Assembly: GCF_002240355.1 (NCBI RefSeq)
Contig: NZ_CP016353.1
Location: forward strand, 4,390,501 to 4,454,500
DNA from: Prauserella marina
GTDB taxonomy: Bacteria; Actinomycetota; Actinomycetes; Mycobacteriales; Pseudonocardiaceae
Reading direction: 5' to 3'
Length of the DNA: 64,000 nucleotides
Shown: positions 1 through 7,251 of the stretch, one piece after another
How the letters are laid out: each line of letters begins with the position of its first letter
Position numbering within the stretch: position 1 is the first letter of the stretch
Notes under the pieces: generated by a model
Databases searched by the model: none
What the model was told of the DNA's origin: nothing
What the model saw: the letters and a program-made list of their open reading frames with translations, nothing else
Translations under genes and position numbers: made by a program

Positions 1-1
1 C

Positions 2-709
2 GACGGGGGCTTCGGATTCGGGCCGGTGCACGGCGACAACTCGGTGCTGCCCCGCGACCCGGAGCAGGCGCTGAAGTCCGGCCGGTTCAACCAGGTTCCT
101 GTCATGCACGGCACCACTCGCGACGAACACCGCACGTTCACCGCCGGACTCGAACTGATGCTCGGCCGGGTGCTCCAACCGGGCGATTATCCCAAGGAAA
201 TCCACGCCAACTTCGGTACCGACGCACATCGTGTACTGGCTGAGTACCCGCTCGGCGGGCAGAACCCGAGCATCGCCCTTTCGAAGGTTGCCACCGACTC
301 CAGCTGGGGTTGTCAGGCCCTGTTCACCGATCGGCTGTTCGCGCGGTATGTACCGACGTACGCCTTCGAGTTCGCCGACCGGAACGCGCCGTGGTTCGCA
401 GGCGTCGACCGGCCGAGCTTCCCGACCGGAGCCTTCCATGGCGGCGAATTGCAGTACCTGTTCGACGGCGCTTACGGCACCGGCGCACTGACGGCCGACC
501 AGCGACGACTGTCGGATCGGATGGTGCGGTACTGGTCCGGATTCGCCCGCAACGGCCACCCCAACAACCCCGGCATGCCGTGGTGGCCCAGGTTCCACCG
601 CACCAGCGAGCCTGTCCTTTCCTTGAACACCGGGGCCGGCGGGATTCGGCCGGTCGATTTCGACCGCGAGCACCGCTGCCAATTCTGGCGCGAGGTCGGT
701 CAGGATTGA
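2..709 (+). CDS. Type B carboxylesterase, C-terminal part (partial, 5' end outside window)
   Basis: The frame is open from base 2, so the N-terminal half, with the nucleophilic Ser, lies left of the window. What remains matches the C-terminal third of carboxylesterase/lipase type B proteins (alpha/beta hydrolases that cleave carboxylic esters). GTTRDEH carries the position of the catalytic Glu, as in the family motif GxNxDEG. FHGGELQYLF holds the catalytic His. The tail RMVRYWSGFARNGHPN is the usual family end. The first GTG in frame (position 26) is internal to the conserved PVHGD segment and is not a real start. The 3' end overlaps the convergent methyltransferase stop by about 10 bases. 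Substrate unknown. Family call is firm; the specific function is not. Confidence 0.85.
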   Translation, partial: DGGFGFGPVHGDNSVLPRDPEQALKSGRFNQVPVMHGTTRDEHRTFTAGLELMLGRVLQPGDYPKEIHANFGTDAHRVLAEYPLGGQNPSIALSKVATDSSWGCQALFTDRLFARYVPTYAFEFADRNAPWFAGVDRPSFPTGAFHGGELQYLFDGAYGTGALTADQRRLSDRMVRYWSGFARNGHPNNPGMPWWPRFHRTSEPVLSLNTGAGGIRPVDFDREHRCQFWREVGQD

Positions 710-1848
710 CCGGAGCTGCCCCCTTGAGCCAGTCGCCATAGGACCGTTCGTTCGCGCGACCTGGCAGCGTGGAGCGGATCAGTGCTGTCGGTGCTGCGTG
801 AGTGGCGAGGGGACGTTTCGTGTCTGCCCGCGACTACGAGACCGGCGTCGCCGATGCGTGCGAGAAGCTCGTCACGGGTCCGGAGACCGAGGTGTTCGGC
901 GAGGTCCGACAGGATCAGCCAGCCTTCGCCCCTCGGCGTCAGATGCTGTGGAAGTTCGCTGAGAAAGCGGTTCAGCACATCGGAGGCGGGGTCGTAGATC
1001 CCGAGTTCCAAGGGAGACGTCGGGTGTCCGGGCAGCCAGGGCGGATTGCACACGATCAGGTCGGCACGCTGTTGACTGCCAGGCCAGAGGTCGGCCTCGG
1101 CAACTCGGCCCCGGTCGGAAAACCCAAGTCGCCGCATGTTCTCGCGGGCACACCGCACCGCACGAGGATTGATGTCGGTCGCCACTACTTCGCGGGCACC
1201 GCGCTTTGCCAGGATGGCGGCGAGCACGCCGGTTCCGGTGCCGATGTCGAACACGACGGGATGATCGACGCCCTGCGGGAAGGCGACGCCCGCGACAAGA
1301 TCGACGTACTCGTCGCGGGTGGGAGCGAAGACGCCGTACGAGGGGTGGATCCGGGCGCCCAGTGCGGCGATGTCGATCCCTTTACGATGCCACTCGTGGG
1401 CTCCGATGACGCCGACAAGTTCGGGCAGCGAGACAAGCGAGACTCGATCGTCGGCCGGTTGCCCGAAGGCGTGCTCGCACGCTGCCGTCACGTCCGGTGC
1501 TCGGGGCAGTCGAATCGAGTAATCGTGCTCCAGAGCGATCAGGACTTTCCCCAGTAGCGCCGCTCGCTCCGAGCGGGCCTGCCTGTGGGCGCGAAAGACT
1601 TCGGCGGGTTCGGATTCTTGCGATACTCGTTGAGGGAGGCGACGGGACATGGCATTCATGAGCTGCCGTGCGTTGGGAAAGTCACCCCGCCAGAGCAGGC
1701 CCGAGCCTGACCGGGCGAGCCGCAGGGCAGCGGATGCGGCAAGCCGATCGTCGACGACGACGATGCCAGGTGGCACTGGAGCGCCGTTTCCCGCACGCCA
1801 GAGCGCGGTTCTTCGGGTTCCGTTTTCGGTCCAGTTCACCGTAGTCAT
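700..1848 (-). CDS. Class I SAM-dependent methyltransferase (NPPW type)
   Basis: 382 residues, ATG start with GGGAG seven bases upstream. The C-terminal half is a Rossmann methyltransferase: motif I VFDIGTGTGVLA, an acidic ribose-binding position in VVATDINP, and the catalytic NPPW in DLIVCNPPWLPG. NPPY/NPPW methyltransferases modify amino groups of adenine, guanine or glutamine (the HemK/PrmC and RsmC/RlmG groups). The N-terminal ~180 residues look like the degenerate domain seen in RsmC/RlmG-like enzymes, so an rRNA or protein target is possible, but the substrate cannot be read from sequence. Monocistronic. It is convergent with the esterase and overlaps its 3' end. Confidence 0.8.
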   Translation of the reverse strand: MTTVNWTENGTRRTALWRAGNGAPVPPGIVVVDDRLAASAALRLARSGSGLLWRGDFPNARQLMNAMSRRLPQRVSQESEPAEVFRAHRQARSERAALLGKVLIALEHDYSIRLPRAPDVTAACEHAFGQPADDRVSLVSLPELVGVIGAHEWHRKGIDIAALGARIHPSYGVFAPTRDEYVDLVAGVAFPQGVDHPVVFDIGTGTGVLAAILAKRGAREVVATDINPRAVRCARENMRRLGFSDRGRVAEADLWPGSQQRADLIVCNPPWLPGHPTSPLELGIYDPASDVLNRFLSELPQHLTPRGEGWLILSDLAEHLGLRTRDELLARIGDAGLVVAGRHETSPRHSRSTDSTDPLHAARSRERTVLWRLAQGGSSGQS

Positions 1849-1990
1849 GTGATGCTCCCGTGAAGGTCGAAGGTGTCACCAGCAGGCTGGACGATGCCAC
1901 GGTCCGAAACAGGGGCGGCGCCCGCATCACGGTGTTCGGGCGCCCGCCGCGCGCCCTCGGGCTTTCACCGTTCGTACGCCGCCAGCCAGG

Positions 1991-3385
1991 TCACGGCTTC
2001 GTCGGCTGATTTCGCGAGTCGTCGGCACCCTCGCGGCCCGCCAGGTGCGCGGCCCTGCCGATCAGCATGGCACCCGCGCCGAGGAACACGACTCCCAGCG
2101 CGAGCGCCCCCGCCGCGATCCACGGTAGCGCGGGAATGGTCGCACCCGCCTCCGCGTCCACACTCACCCCTCTGGCGAGATCGGCGTTGAGCACGACGAC
2201 CGTCCGCTCTCCCCCGGCAGGCCGAATCGTCACCGTCCGTGTTCCTGGACCACTGGATTGGACCACCCAGATTCCGGCCTGTTCGGGTCTTTCCGATGGC
2301 GCTCCTCCATTGTGGACGATAGGGGCCGAGTCGCCGGTGAGGTTCCGCACCGTGGAGTATCCGGTACCCGCGAGATAGCGGGCCGCGTCGCCGGGCGCGG
2401 CGATACCCAGAAACACCGGCTCGGCGGGATCCGTCGCGGTCACCCGTATGCGCACGTCTCCGAGTCCTGCTCCGAGCCATCCGGCTGGATTGTCGCCGAA
2501 CGCGACGCGTTCGGCCGTCAGCGCGTAACCGGGCGCACTGAACGTCCCCGACGCGGAAAGATAGCCCGCCGGGTCGCGTTGAGCCCTGTCCGCCCACAGC
2601 GCGACGCCTCCGCCGGTCAACAATCCCATCGATGTCAACACCAGCAGGGCACCCACCACGACCGCGGCGATTCTTCCCCCGGTCCACCGCGCTGCCGGTG
2701 CGGGCTCCGGGACGGTGTCCGGCGACTCGGCCTCACCGCCCATCTCCAGCCGGAAGGGCGGATACTCGTCGGTCATCAGCGCCGCGTACGCTCCGACCCG
2801 CACGACCCAGCGGTCGAGCCCGAGCACGAAGTCGTACAACGGCTTCGGATACCTCCCCTTCACCAGCAGTACGACTCCGGCGACGAGCACCAGAATTCCG
2901 ATGAGGCCCCCACCCGCCCAGGTGGAGTCGTTGGTTTGGCGCCATCCCAGCAACCACAGGCCGCCACCGGCGAACAGGCCGACGATGAGGAAATGCGGAA
3001 TCGCCAGCAGCCACTTCACCAGTACAAGCCCACGCGAAAGCCGCGCCGGGTAGTCCACCGTGAGCCGTGCGGGGTACCAGGGGACATCGGCGATCGTGAA
3101 CGGCGGATACCGATCGGTTCCCAGCGCGGCGTAGGCGTAATAGTGAACGCGCCACGACCACCTCATTATCCCTACGTTGAACTCGAAAAGCCCGCGGAGA
3201 TAACGGCCGGTGAGCAGAATGGCGACGAACGCGACAACGGTGAGCAGACAGAAAACCGGCCACAACACCGCGAGCACCAGGTAGTGCGGGAGCACGAGCA
3301 ACCATTTCACCAACCACAACCACCGGGACAGGTCGGCGTCCAACGACGCCTCGACGGTCACGGGATAGCGATGCGGAGTCGTCAC
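1991..3385 (-). CDS. DUF4389-type membrane protein
   Basis: 464 residues, GTG start with GGAGG seven bases upstream. Two copies of a DUF4389-like unit can be seen. Each has two hydrophobic helices preceded by RxxxLVKWLLxxPHxL (WLWLVKWLLVLPHYLVL and GLVLVKWLLAIPHFLIV), and each ends in an aromatic YPPF segment (DRYPPFTI, DEYPPFRL). Further helices occur near residues 245-270 and close to the C-terminus (residues ~425-450). The region between them (~270-420) is probably extracytoplasmic and beta-rich. The family is common in actinomycetes and has no known function. No clear operon partner; the neighbour downstream on the same strand is the methyltransferase 143 bases away. Confidence 0.75.
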   Translation of the reverse strand: MTTPHRYPVTVEASLDADLSRWLWLVKWLLVLPHYLVLAVLWPVFCLLTVVAFVAILLTGRYLRGLFEFNVGIMRWSWRVHYYAYAALGTDRYPPFTIADVPWYPARLTVDYPARLSRGLVLVKWLLAIPHFLIVGLFAGGGLWLLGWRQTNDSTWAGGGLIGILVLVAGVVLLVKGRYPKPLYDFVLGLDRWVVRVGAYAALMTDEYPPFRLEMGGEAESPDTVPEPAPAARWTGGRIAAVVVGALLVLTSMGLLTGGGVALWADRAQRDPAGYLSASGTFSAPGYALTAERVAFGDNPAGWLGAGLGDVRIRVTATDPAEPVFLGIAAPGDAARYLAGTGYSTVRNLTGDSAPIVHNGGAPSERPEQAGIWVVQSSGPGTRTVTIRPAGGERTVVVLNADLARGVSVDAEAGATIPALPWIAAGALALGVVFLGAGAMLIGRAAHLAGREGADDSRNQPTKP

Positions 3386-3563
3386 GGTCGGGCCTCCTCA
3401 CGGCGTCACCTCACCGCACGACACTGCGACCATCCCGCGCCCGATGACAGGAACGAAAGTCCCTACCCTGCCAAGGCTTCCGGCCCCAGGTATTCACACC
3501 ACTCCGCGTCGCGGGGACAAGAGGCAGGGTGCCCACGCCCGAAGCACGACGGTGCCGTTGTGC

Positions 3564-4805
3564 TCAGCAGGCCAAGTCGCGGCGTTCGTAGGCCACCGCC
3601 CCCAGCGTGACAAGAATCGCCGCTGTCACCGAGAACACGGTGAGTGCGGTCCAGTCGGCCGGTGCCTGTGGTACCGGTGTCAGGTAGGTGAACGGGGACA
3701 ACGCGGCCAGCCACCCGGGCAACCCCAGACTGGGCGCGGCGGCGGCGAGGACGAAACCGCCGACCGTCGGCACGGCACCGATGAGGCTTACCAGGCGCGG
3801 CAGACCGCCAAGGGCGAGCGTCGCGGCGGCCAGGGAAAGAACAGAAACCGGAGCAACGTTGAGTGCGCCCGCGACGGTCTCCGGCAGCGGCAAGTGCTCT
3901 CCGGCGATGAAAGTGCCGCACCACATGGCCGCGGCCGCGGTGCTCAGCATCAGTACGATCCCCGACGCGCCGACCACGACCTCAGCCAGCACAAGCCGTC
4001 GCCGGGTCAGCGGCAACGCGAACAAGTGCACGGCACGCCCCGTGAATTCAGCGGTCGCGACGGCTTTCATCCGGCTGACGGCGTAGAAGCCGGCCACGAC
4101 CGCGAGCACGCTGAAGATCACGGCAGCGAACCCGGAAATCGTGTCAAGGCCGGAGAAACCGGCATCGGCGGCCAGCGCCGCGAACCGCGGCTGCGCCGCC
4201 AGGAAATCGATGACCGATCCCGACACTCCTCCCAGGAACATCGCAAAGGAGCTCACCGCGAAGGTCCACATCAGACAGGGCCGCACGGAACGGAACACGG
4301 CGAAAGCCATCGCCGATCCGAGCAACCAGCGGCGCGGCGCCCTGCGTGACCGGTGTCGGCGCAAGAGACCGGCGCCGAGATCTCGCCGGTCGGCGACGAA
4401 CGCGGCCAGCGCCACCAGAGTCAACACGGCCGGGACACCGGCGGCAAGTGGCAGCACCGTGTTCGCCGCGAAGGGCGCCGAGTTGGTGACGAGGCCGAAC
4501 GGCGTGAGCCACCGCAACCACTCCAGGCCCGCGCCGGCGTCGCCGGCTACGCGTAACACCAAGGCGATCCCGAGCACCACCGCGGCGAACTCCCTTGCCG
4601 CGGTGGTGCTCGGCGCCAGCTGGGCGGTGAGCAGGCCAAGTGCCGTGAAGGTCAGTCCGATCAGTGCCAGCCCCGCCCCGTGCACGAGCGATCCCGTGAA
4701 AGTCGCGCCCGCGAGCACGAGACCGAGCACGGTCATACCACCGATGCCCACCGCCGCGCCCGCGAGCACGACGGTGTAGCGGACGACGACGTCGCTACGG
4801 TGCAC
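3564..4805 (-). pseudogene. ABC-2 type permease lacking its N-terminus
   Basis: 413 residues from a GTG at 4805, largely hydrophobic with about ten membrane helices. It resembles the actinomycete ABC-2 permeases annotated as 'exporters of polyketide antibiotics' (~530 residues). Our protein starts in what should be the region after the first membrane helices (HRSDVVVRYTVVLAG...), so roughly the first 100-120 residues are missing. The frame stays open upstream of the GTG but runs directly through a perfect 21-bp hairpin and has no ribosome site. No ATPase partner is adjacent. I infer a 5'-truncated gene; a shortened functional protein cannot be excluded. Confidence 0.6.
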
Positions 4806-4823
4806 ACATCCGGCAAGCAGTAA

Positions 4824-4868
4824 CGACCACCGTCCCTTCCCGACGAAGTCGGGAAGGGACGGTGGTCG
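4824..4868. terminator. Perfect 21-bp hairpin at the breakpoint between two permease fragments
   Basis: Arms 4824-4844 and 4848-4868 are perfectly complementary, with a 3-base GAA loop. The element lies between the head of the truncated minus-strand permease and a plus-strand permease tail. It has the look of the strong bidirectional terminators seen elsewhere in this window, but here it sits at the 5' side of both remnants, which is not a normal place for a terminator. Confidence 0.6.
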
Positions 4869-4999
4869 AGCACATCGGGGACTACCCGCGCGACGACCTT
4901 TCCTTCGCGGCCTTGCTCATTCTCACCGTGCTCGCCGTCGCGGCGGCAACCGCCGCCATCACCCGGTTCGGACGGCGAGACCTGACGACGACAACGTGA
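4865..4999 (+). pseudogene. C-terminal remnant of another ABC-2 permease
   Basis: Reading 4865-4999 gives about 44 residues ending at TGA (4997-4999). They contain an acidic linker GDYPRDDL, one hydrophobic helix FAALLILTVLAVAAATAAI and the tail TRFGRRDLTT. The helix followed by RRDL is the usual C-terminus of ABC-2 permeases. No start codon or upstream gene body is present; the segment begins directly at the edge of the hairpin. A strong terminator follows at 5045-5088, as expected for a real 3' end. I infer the surviving tail of a deleted or rearranged transporter gene. Confidence 0.5.
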
Positions 5000-5044
5000 C
5001 CCGGCGGGCCGCCCGAACCGACTGCAGGACTGTCCACACGCGAA

Positions 5045-5088
5045 CACCACGAGACCGCGCGGCGTCGACGCCGCGCGGTCTCGTGGTG
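5045..5088. terminator. 44-bp perfect palindrome, terminator
   Basis: 5045-5088 is a perfect inverted repeat (22-bp arms centred on GTCGAC), 45 bases after the stop of the permease tail. Extremely GC-rich stem without a T-tract, typical of actinomycete terminators. Confidence 0.65.
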
Positions 5089-5371
5089 CACAAATAGCGA
5101 CGAATAGTCCACAATGCACCCGATGACGCGTACTGTCGCATCGCGATAAAATCCGCAAGCCAGCTCCCTGCCCGGGCAGCTCAACGATCTGTCGGCGCCA
5201 CGAGATCGCGCATCTCAAAGTCGGTGGCTTCCACTGCACTGTCGGTGCAGGACTCAGAACGATCACGACCAGGGCGGCCACCGCCCCGAACACCAACCTC
5301 ACCGTCCAGTCGCTCCGGAACGCAGCCCCCTCAACCTTTACGTCTCCTCGACAATAAGCTACGGTGCGAGT
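5089..5371. other. Intergenic region upstream of the Nudix-led operon
   Basis: No supported gene. A minus-strand frame encodes one hydrophobic stretch (VRLVFGAVAALVVIVLS) but has no start codon or ribosome site in place and runs through the palindrome at 5045-5088. The promoter of the operon that begins at 5372 should lie here; the last ~40 bases are noticeably AT-richer. Confidence 0.4.
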
Positions 5372-6103
5372 ATGCCGACTCACTCCTGGTCGCCACCTCC
5401 GGTTCTGCTGGCGGTGGATCTGGTCATCCTGACCCTGCGCGGCGGCGAACTCCATGTGTTGCTGGTGGAGCGGGGCATCGAACCATTCGCGGGACATCAG
5501 GCTCTGCCTGGCGGATTTCTGAACAACGCGAGCGAAGACATCGTGGCCGCGGCACACCGGGAGCTATACGAAGAAGCCGGCCTGGATGCAGGACGACTCT
5601 ATCTGGAGCAGCTCGGCGCCTACGGTGCGCCAGGGCGCGATCCTCGCGGCCGCGTTGTATCGGTGGCCTATCTGGCGATCGCACCCGGCTTGCCAGAGCC
5701 GGAGCCTGGGACCGACGCTGCCGATGCCGATTGGGCGCCAGTCGCCGCCGTGATGTGCGGCGATCTCTCGGTCGCCTTCGATCATAGACAAATCGTGGCC
5801 GACGGACTGGAACGTGCGCGCGACAAGCTGGAGCGTTTCCCGTTGGCGACGGCATTCTGCCCCGAGCGGTTCACAATCACGGACCTGCAACAAGTATACG
5901 AGGCGGTATGGGGAACCCGATTGGATGCGCGCAACTTCGCTCGCAAAGTCCACGCGCTGCCCGGTTTCATCGTCGCTGAACCATCGACTCGTCGGATGAC
6001 GAGGGGTCGCCCGGCGCAGTTGTTTCGTGCTGGACCGAACACGGTTCTGTCACCTCCGTTGGCCAGGCCCGCGGGATCGATGACCCATGAGGGGGATGTG
6101 TGA
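5372..6103 (+). CDS. NrtR-like protein: Nudix domain plus C-terminal winged helix
   Basis: 243 residues. Residues 10-130 form a Nudix fold with the box at about 48-71 (GFLNNASEDIVAAAHREL then YEEAGL). The E-x7-REL-x-EE-x-GL part is canonical, but one extra residue lies between the leading Gly and the first Glu compared with GX5E. Residues ~165-222 (CPERFTITDLQQVYEAVWG ... RNFARKV ... GRPAQLFR) match the winged-helix tail of the NrtR family, which senses ADP-ribose or related nucleotides and represses NAD-salvage genes. It is the first gene of a three-gene operon; its TGA overlaps the GTG of the next gene by 4 bases. I infer the nucleotide-sensing regulator of that operon; an active ADP-ribose hydrolase is the alternative. 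Confidence 0.8.
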   Translation: MPTHSWSPPPVLLAVDLVILTLRGGELHVLLVERGIEPFAGHQALPGGFLNNASEDIVAAAHRELYEEAGLDAGRLYLEQLGAYGAPGRDPRGRVVSVAYLAIAPGLPEPEPGTDAADADWAPVAAVMCGDLSVAFDHRQIVADGLERARDKLERFPLATAFCPERFTITDLQQVYEAVWGTRLDARNFARKVHALPGFIVAEPSTRRMTRGRPAQLFRAGPNTVLSPPLARPAGSMTHEGDV

Positions 6104-7251
6104 GCCGAGGTACGGTGGTCGTTCTCACCGCGTTGGACTCCGAATATGTCGCGGTCCGCCGTCGGTTGTCGGAACTGCGGGTACACCGTCATGAACGTGG
6201 TACACGATTCGAAATCGGAACCCTAGCTGAGATTTCTGGCCGGATCGTGCTGGCGCAAGTTGGTAAAGGCAATCAAGCAACAGCAGTCTTGACAGAGCGA
6301 GCGATTCAGCGATTCGATCCGGCAGCAGTGCTGTTCGTCGGAGTGGCCGGAGCATTGTGGGACTCCACTCAGCTCGGTGACATCGTCGTGGCGACCCACG
6401 TGTACGCCTACCACGGCGGGACCAGCGAGGATGACGGACTCAAGGCTCGACCTCGCGCGTGGGAAGCTCCACACGGACTCAGCCAGCTGGCCACGCACCT
6501 CAGTCGCACCGGCTGCTGGGCAAAGAACCTGCCAACGGACAGACCAGCACCGCGCGTGCACTTCGGCCCCATCGCGGCAGGGGAAGTCGTGCAGAACTCC
6601 CGCCTCTCAGCCGAAGCCGCATGGATACGCCAGCACTACAACGACGCGATCGCCATCGAAATGGAAGCAGCCGGCCTGGCTCAAGCCGGACACCTCAATA
6701 ACGCACCGGTCGCCGTCGTGCGCGGCATCAGCGACTTCGCCGACGGCGGCAAGACATCCGAAGCCGACGCACGCTGGCAACCTCACGCGGTCGACAACGC
6801 GGCCGCCTTCGCCCTGCACCTCGCTCAGGAATTAATCACCGAACGGGAGCAGCCCACGATGAACGATCCCGAACCCTCACTACCCCGCGGCAGCACGCAC
6901 AACACCGGGACCGGGCAAGTCGGTATCCAAGCCAACCAAGTCTTCGGCAGCACTGTCTATTTCGGAGGAGGCCCGCCGTCGATCACGCCTGCAGATCTGA
7001 GCAGCGAGTTGCGTGAGCTCCGCAGCAGCGTGGACCGTAGCCACGCCAACGGCACGCTCGACGACCCCACATACAAGGACGCGCGAACTCAACTGGATAC
7101 AGCCACGTCTGCACTTGAATCCACCAGCACACCGGAGGGAGCAAGCACATTCGTACTCGCCCTCAAACGCTTGCGCGGACTGACCTCCGATATCGGTGAG
7201 ATCGTCACCAAGATCGCCGCGATCATCGCGGCTGTGAACGGGCTATCGTGA
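6100..7251 (+). CDS. MTAN/purine nucleosidase fused to an amyloid-like motif and helical tail
   Basis: 383 residues in three parts. Residues 1-245 are a nucleoside phosphorylase-fold domain of the MTA/SAH nucleosidase kind. They show the glycine motif FVGVAGAL near 79-86, Met188-Glu189 in IAIEMEAAGLA matching the ribose-binding ME of MTAN, and Asp212 in VVRGISDFAD at the catalytic-acid position. Residues ~268-290 hold a short motif, TGQVGIQANQVFGSTVYF, that recurs near the N-terminus of the next protein. Residues 297-383 are a predicted all-helical tail (ADLSSELRELRSSVDR...). Stand-alone MTANs are ~230 residues and lack the extensions. Translational coupling (4-base GTGA overlaps) links it to both neighbours. 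By analogy with effector/adaptor pairs in bacterial conflict systems, I infer a nucleotide- or nucleoside-cleaving effector. Confidence 0.75.
   Translation: MSRGTVVVLTALDSEYVAVRRRLSELRVHRHERGTRFEIGTLAEISGRIVLAQVGKGNQATAVLTERAIQRFDPAAVLFVGVAGALWDSTQLGDIVVATHVYAYHGGTSEDDGLKARPRAWEAPHGLSQLATHLSRTGCWAKNLPTDRPAPRVHFGPIAAGEVVQNSRLSAEAAWIRQHYNDAIAIEMEAAGLAQAGHLNNAPVAVVRGISDFADGGKTSEADARWQPHAVDNAAAFALHLAQELITEREQPTMNDPEPSLPRGSTHNTGTGQVGIQANQVFGSTVYFGGGPPSITPADLSSELRELRSSVDRSHANGTLDDPTYKDARTQLDTATSALESTSTPEGASTFVLALKRLRGLTSDIGEIVTKIAAIIAAVNGLS

Noticed and set aside
2258-3610. Long plus-strand frame (450 codons) opposite the DUF4389 gene
   Set aside because: Arg/Gly/Glu-rich antisense shadow typical of high-GC genes; no family signal or start site, while the minus strand encodes clear membrane repeats.
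3444-4349. Plus-strand frame of 301 codons opposite the permease
   Set aside because: Composition (Gln/Arg/Gly-rich) is an antisense artefact of the hydrophobic permease codons.
4824-4868. Terminal inverted repeat of an insertion sequence
   Set aside because: No transposase, second copy or target duplication seen; the arms are only 3 bases apart, as in a terminator hairpin.
4733-5557. Minus-strand frame of 274 codons upstream of the Nudix gene
   Set aside because: Passes through two perfect hairpins and the antisense of the Nudix gene; only a short hydrophobic segment stands out and no start lies near it.
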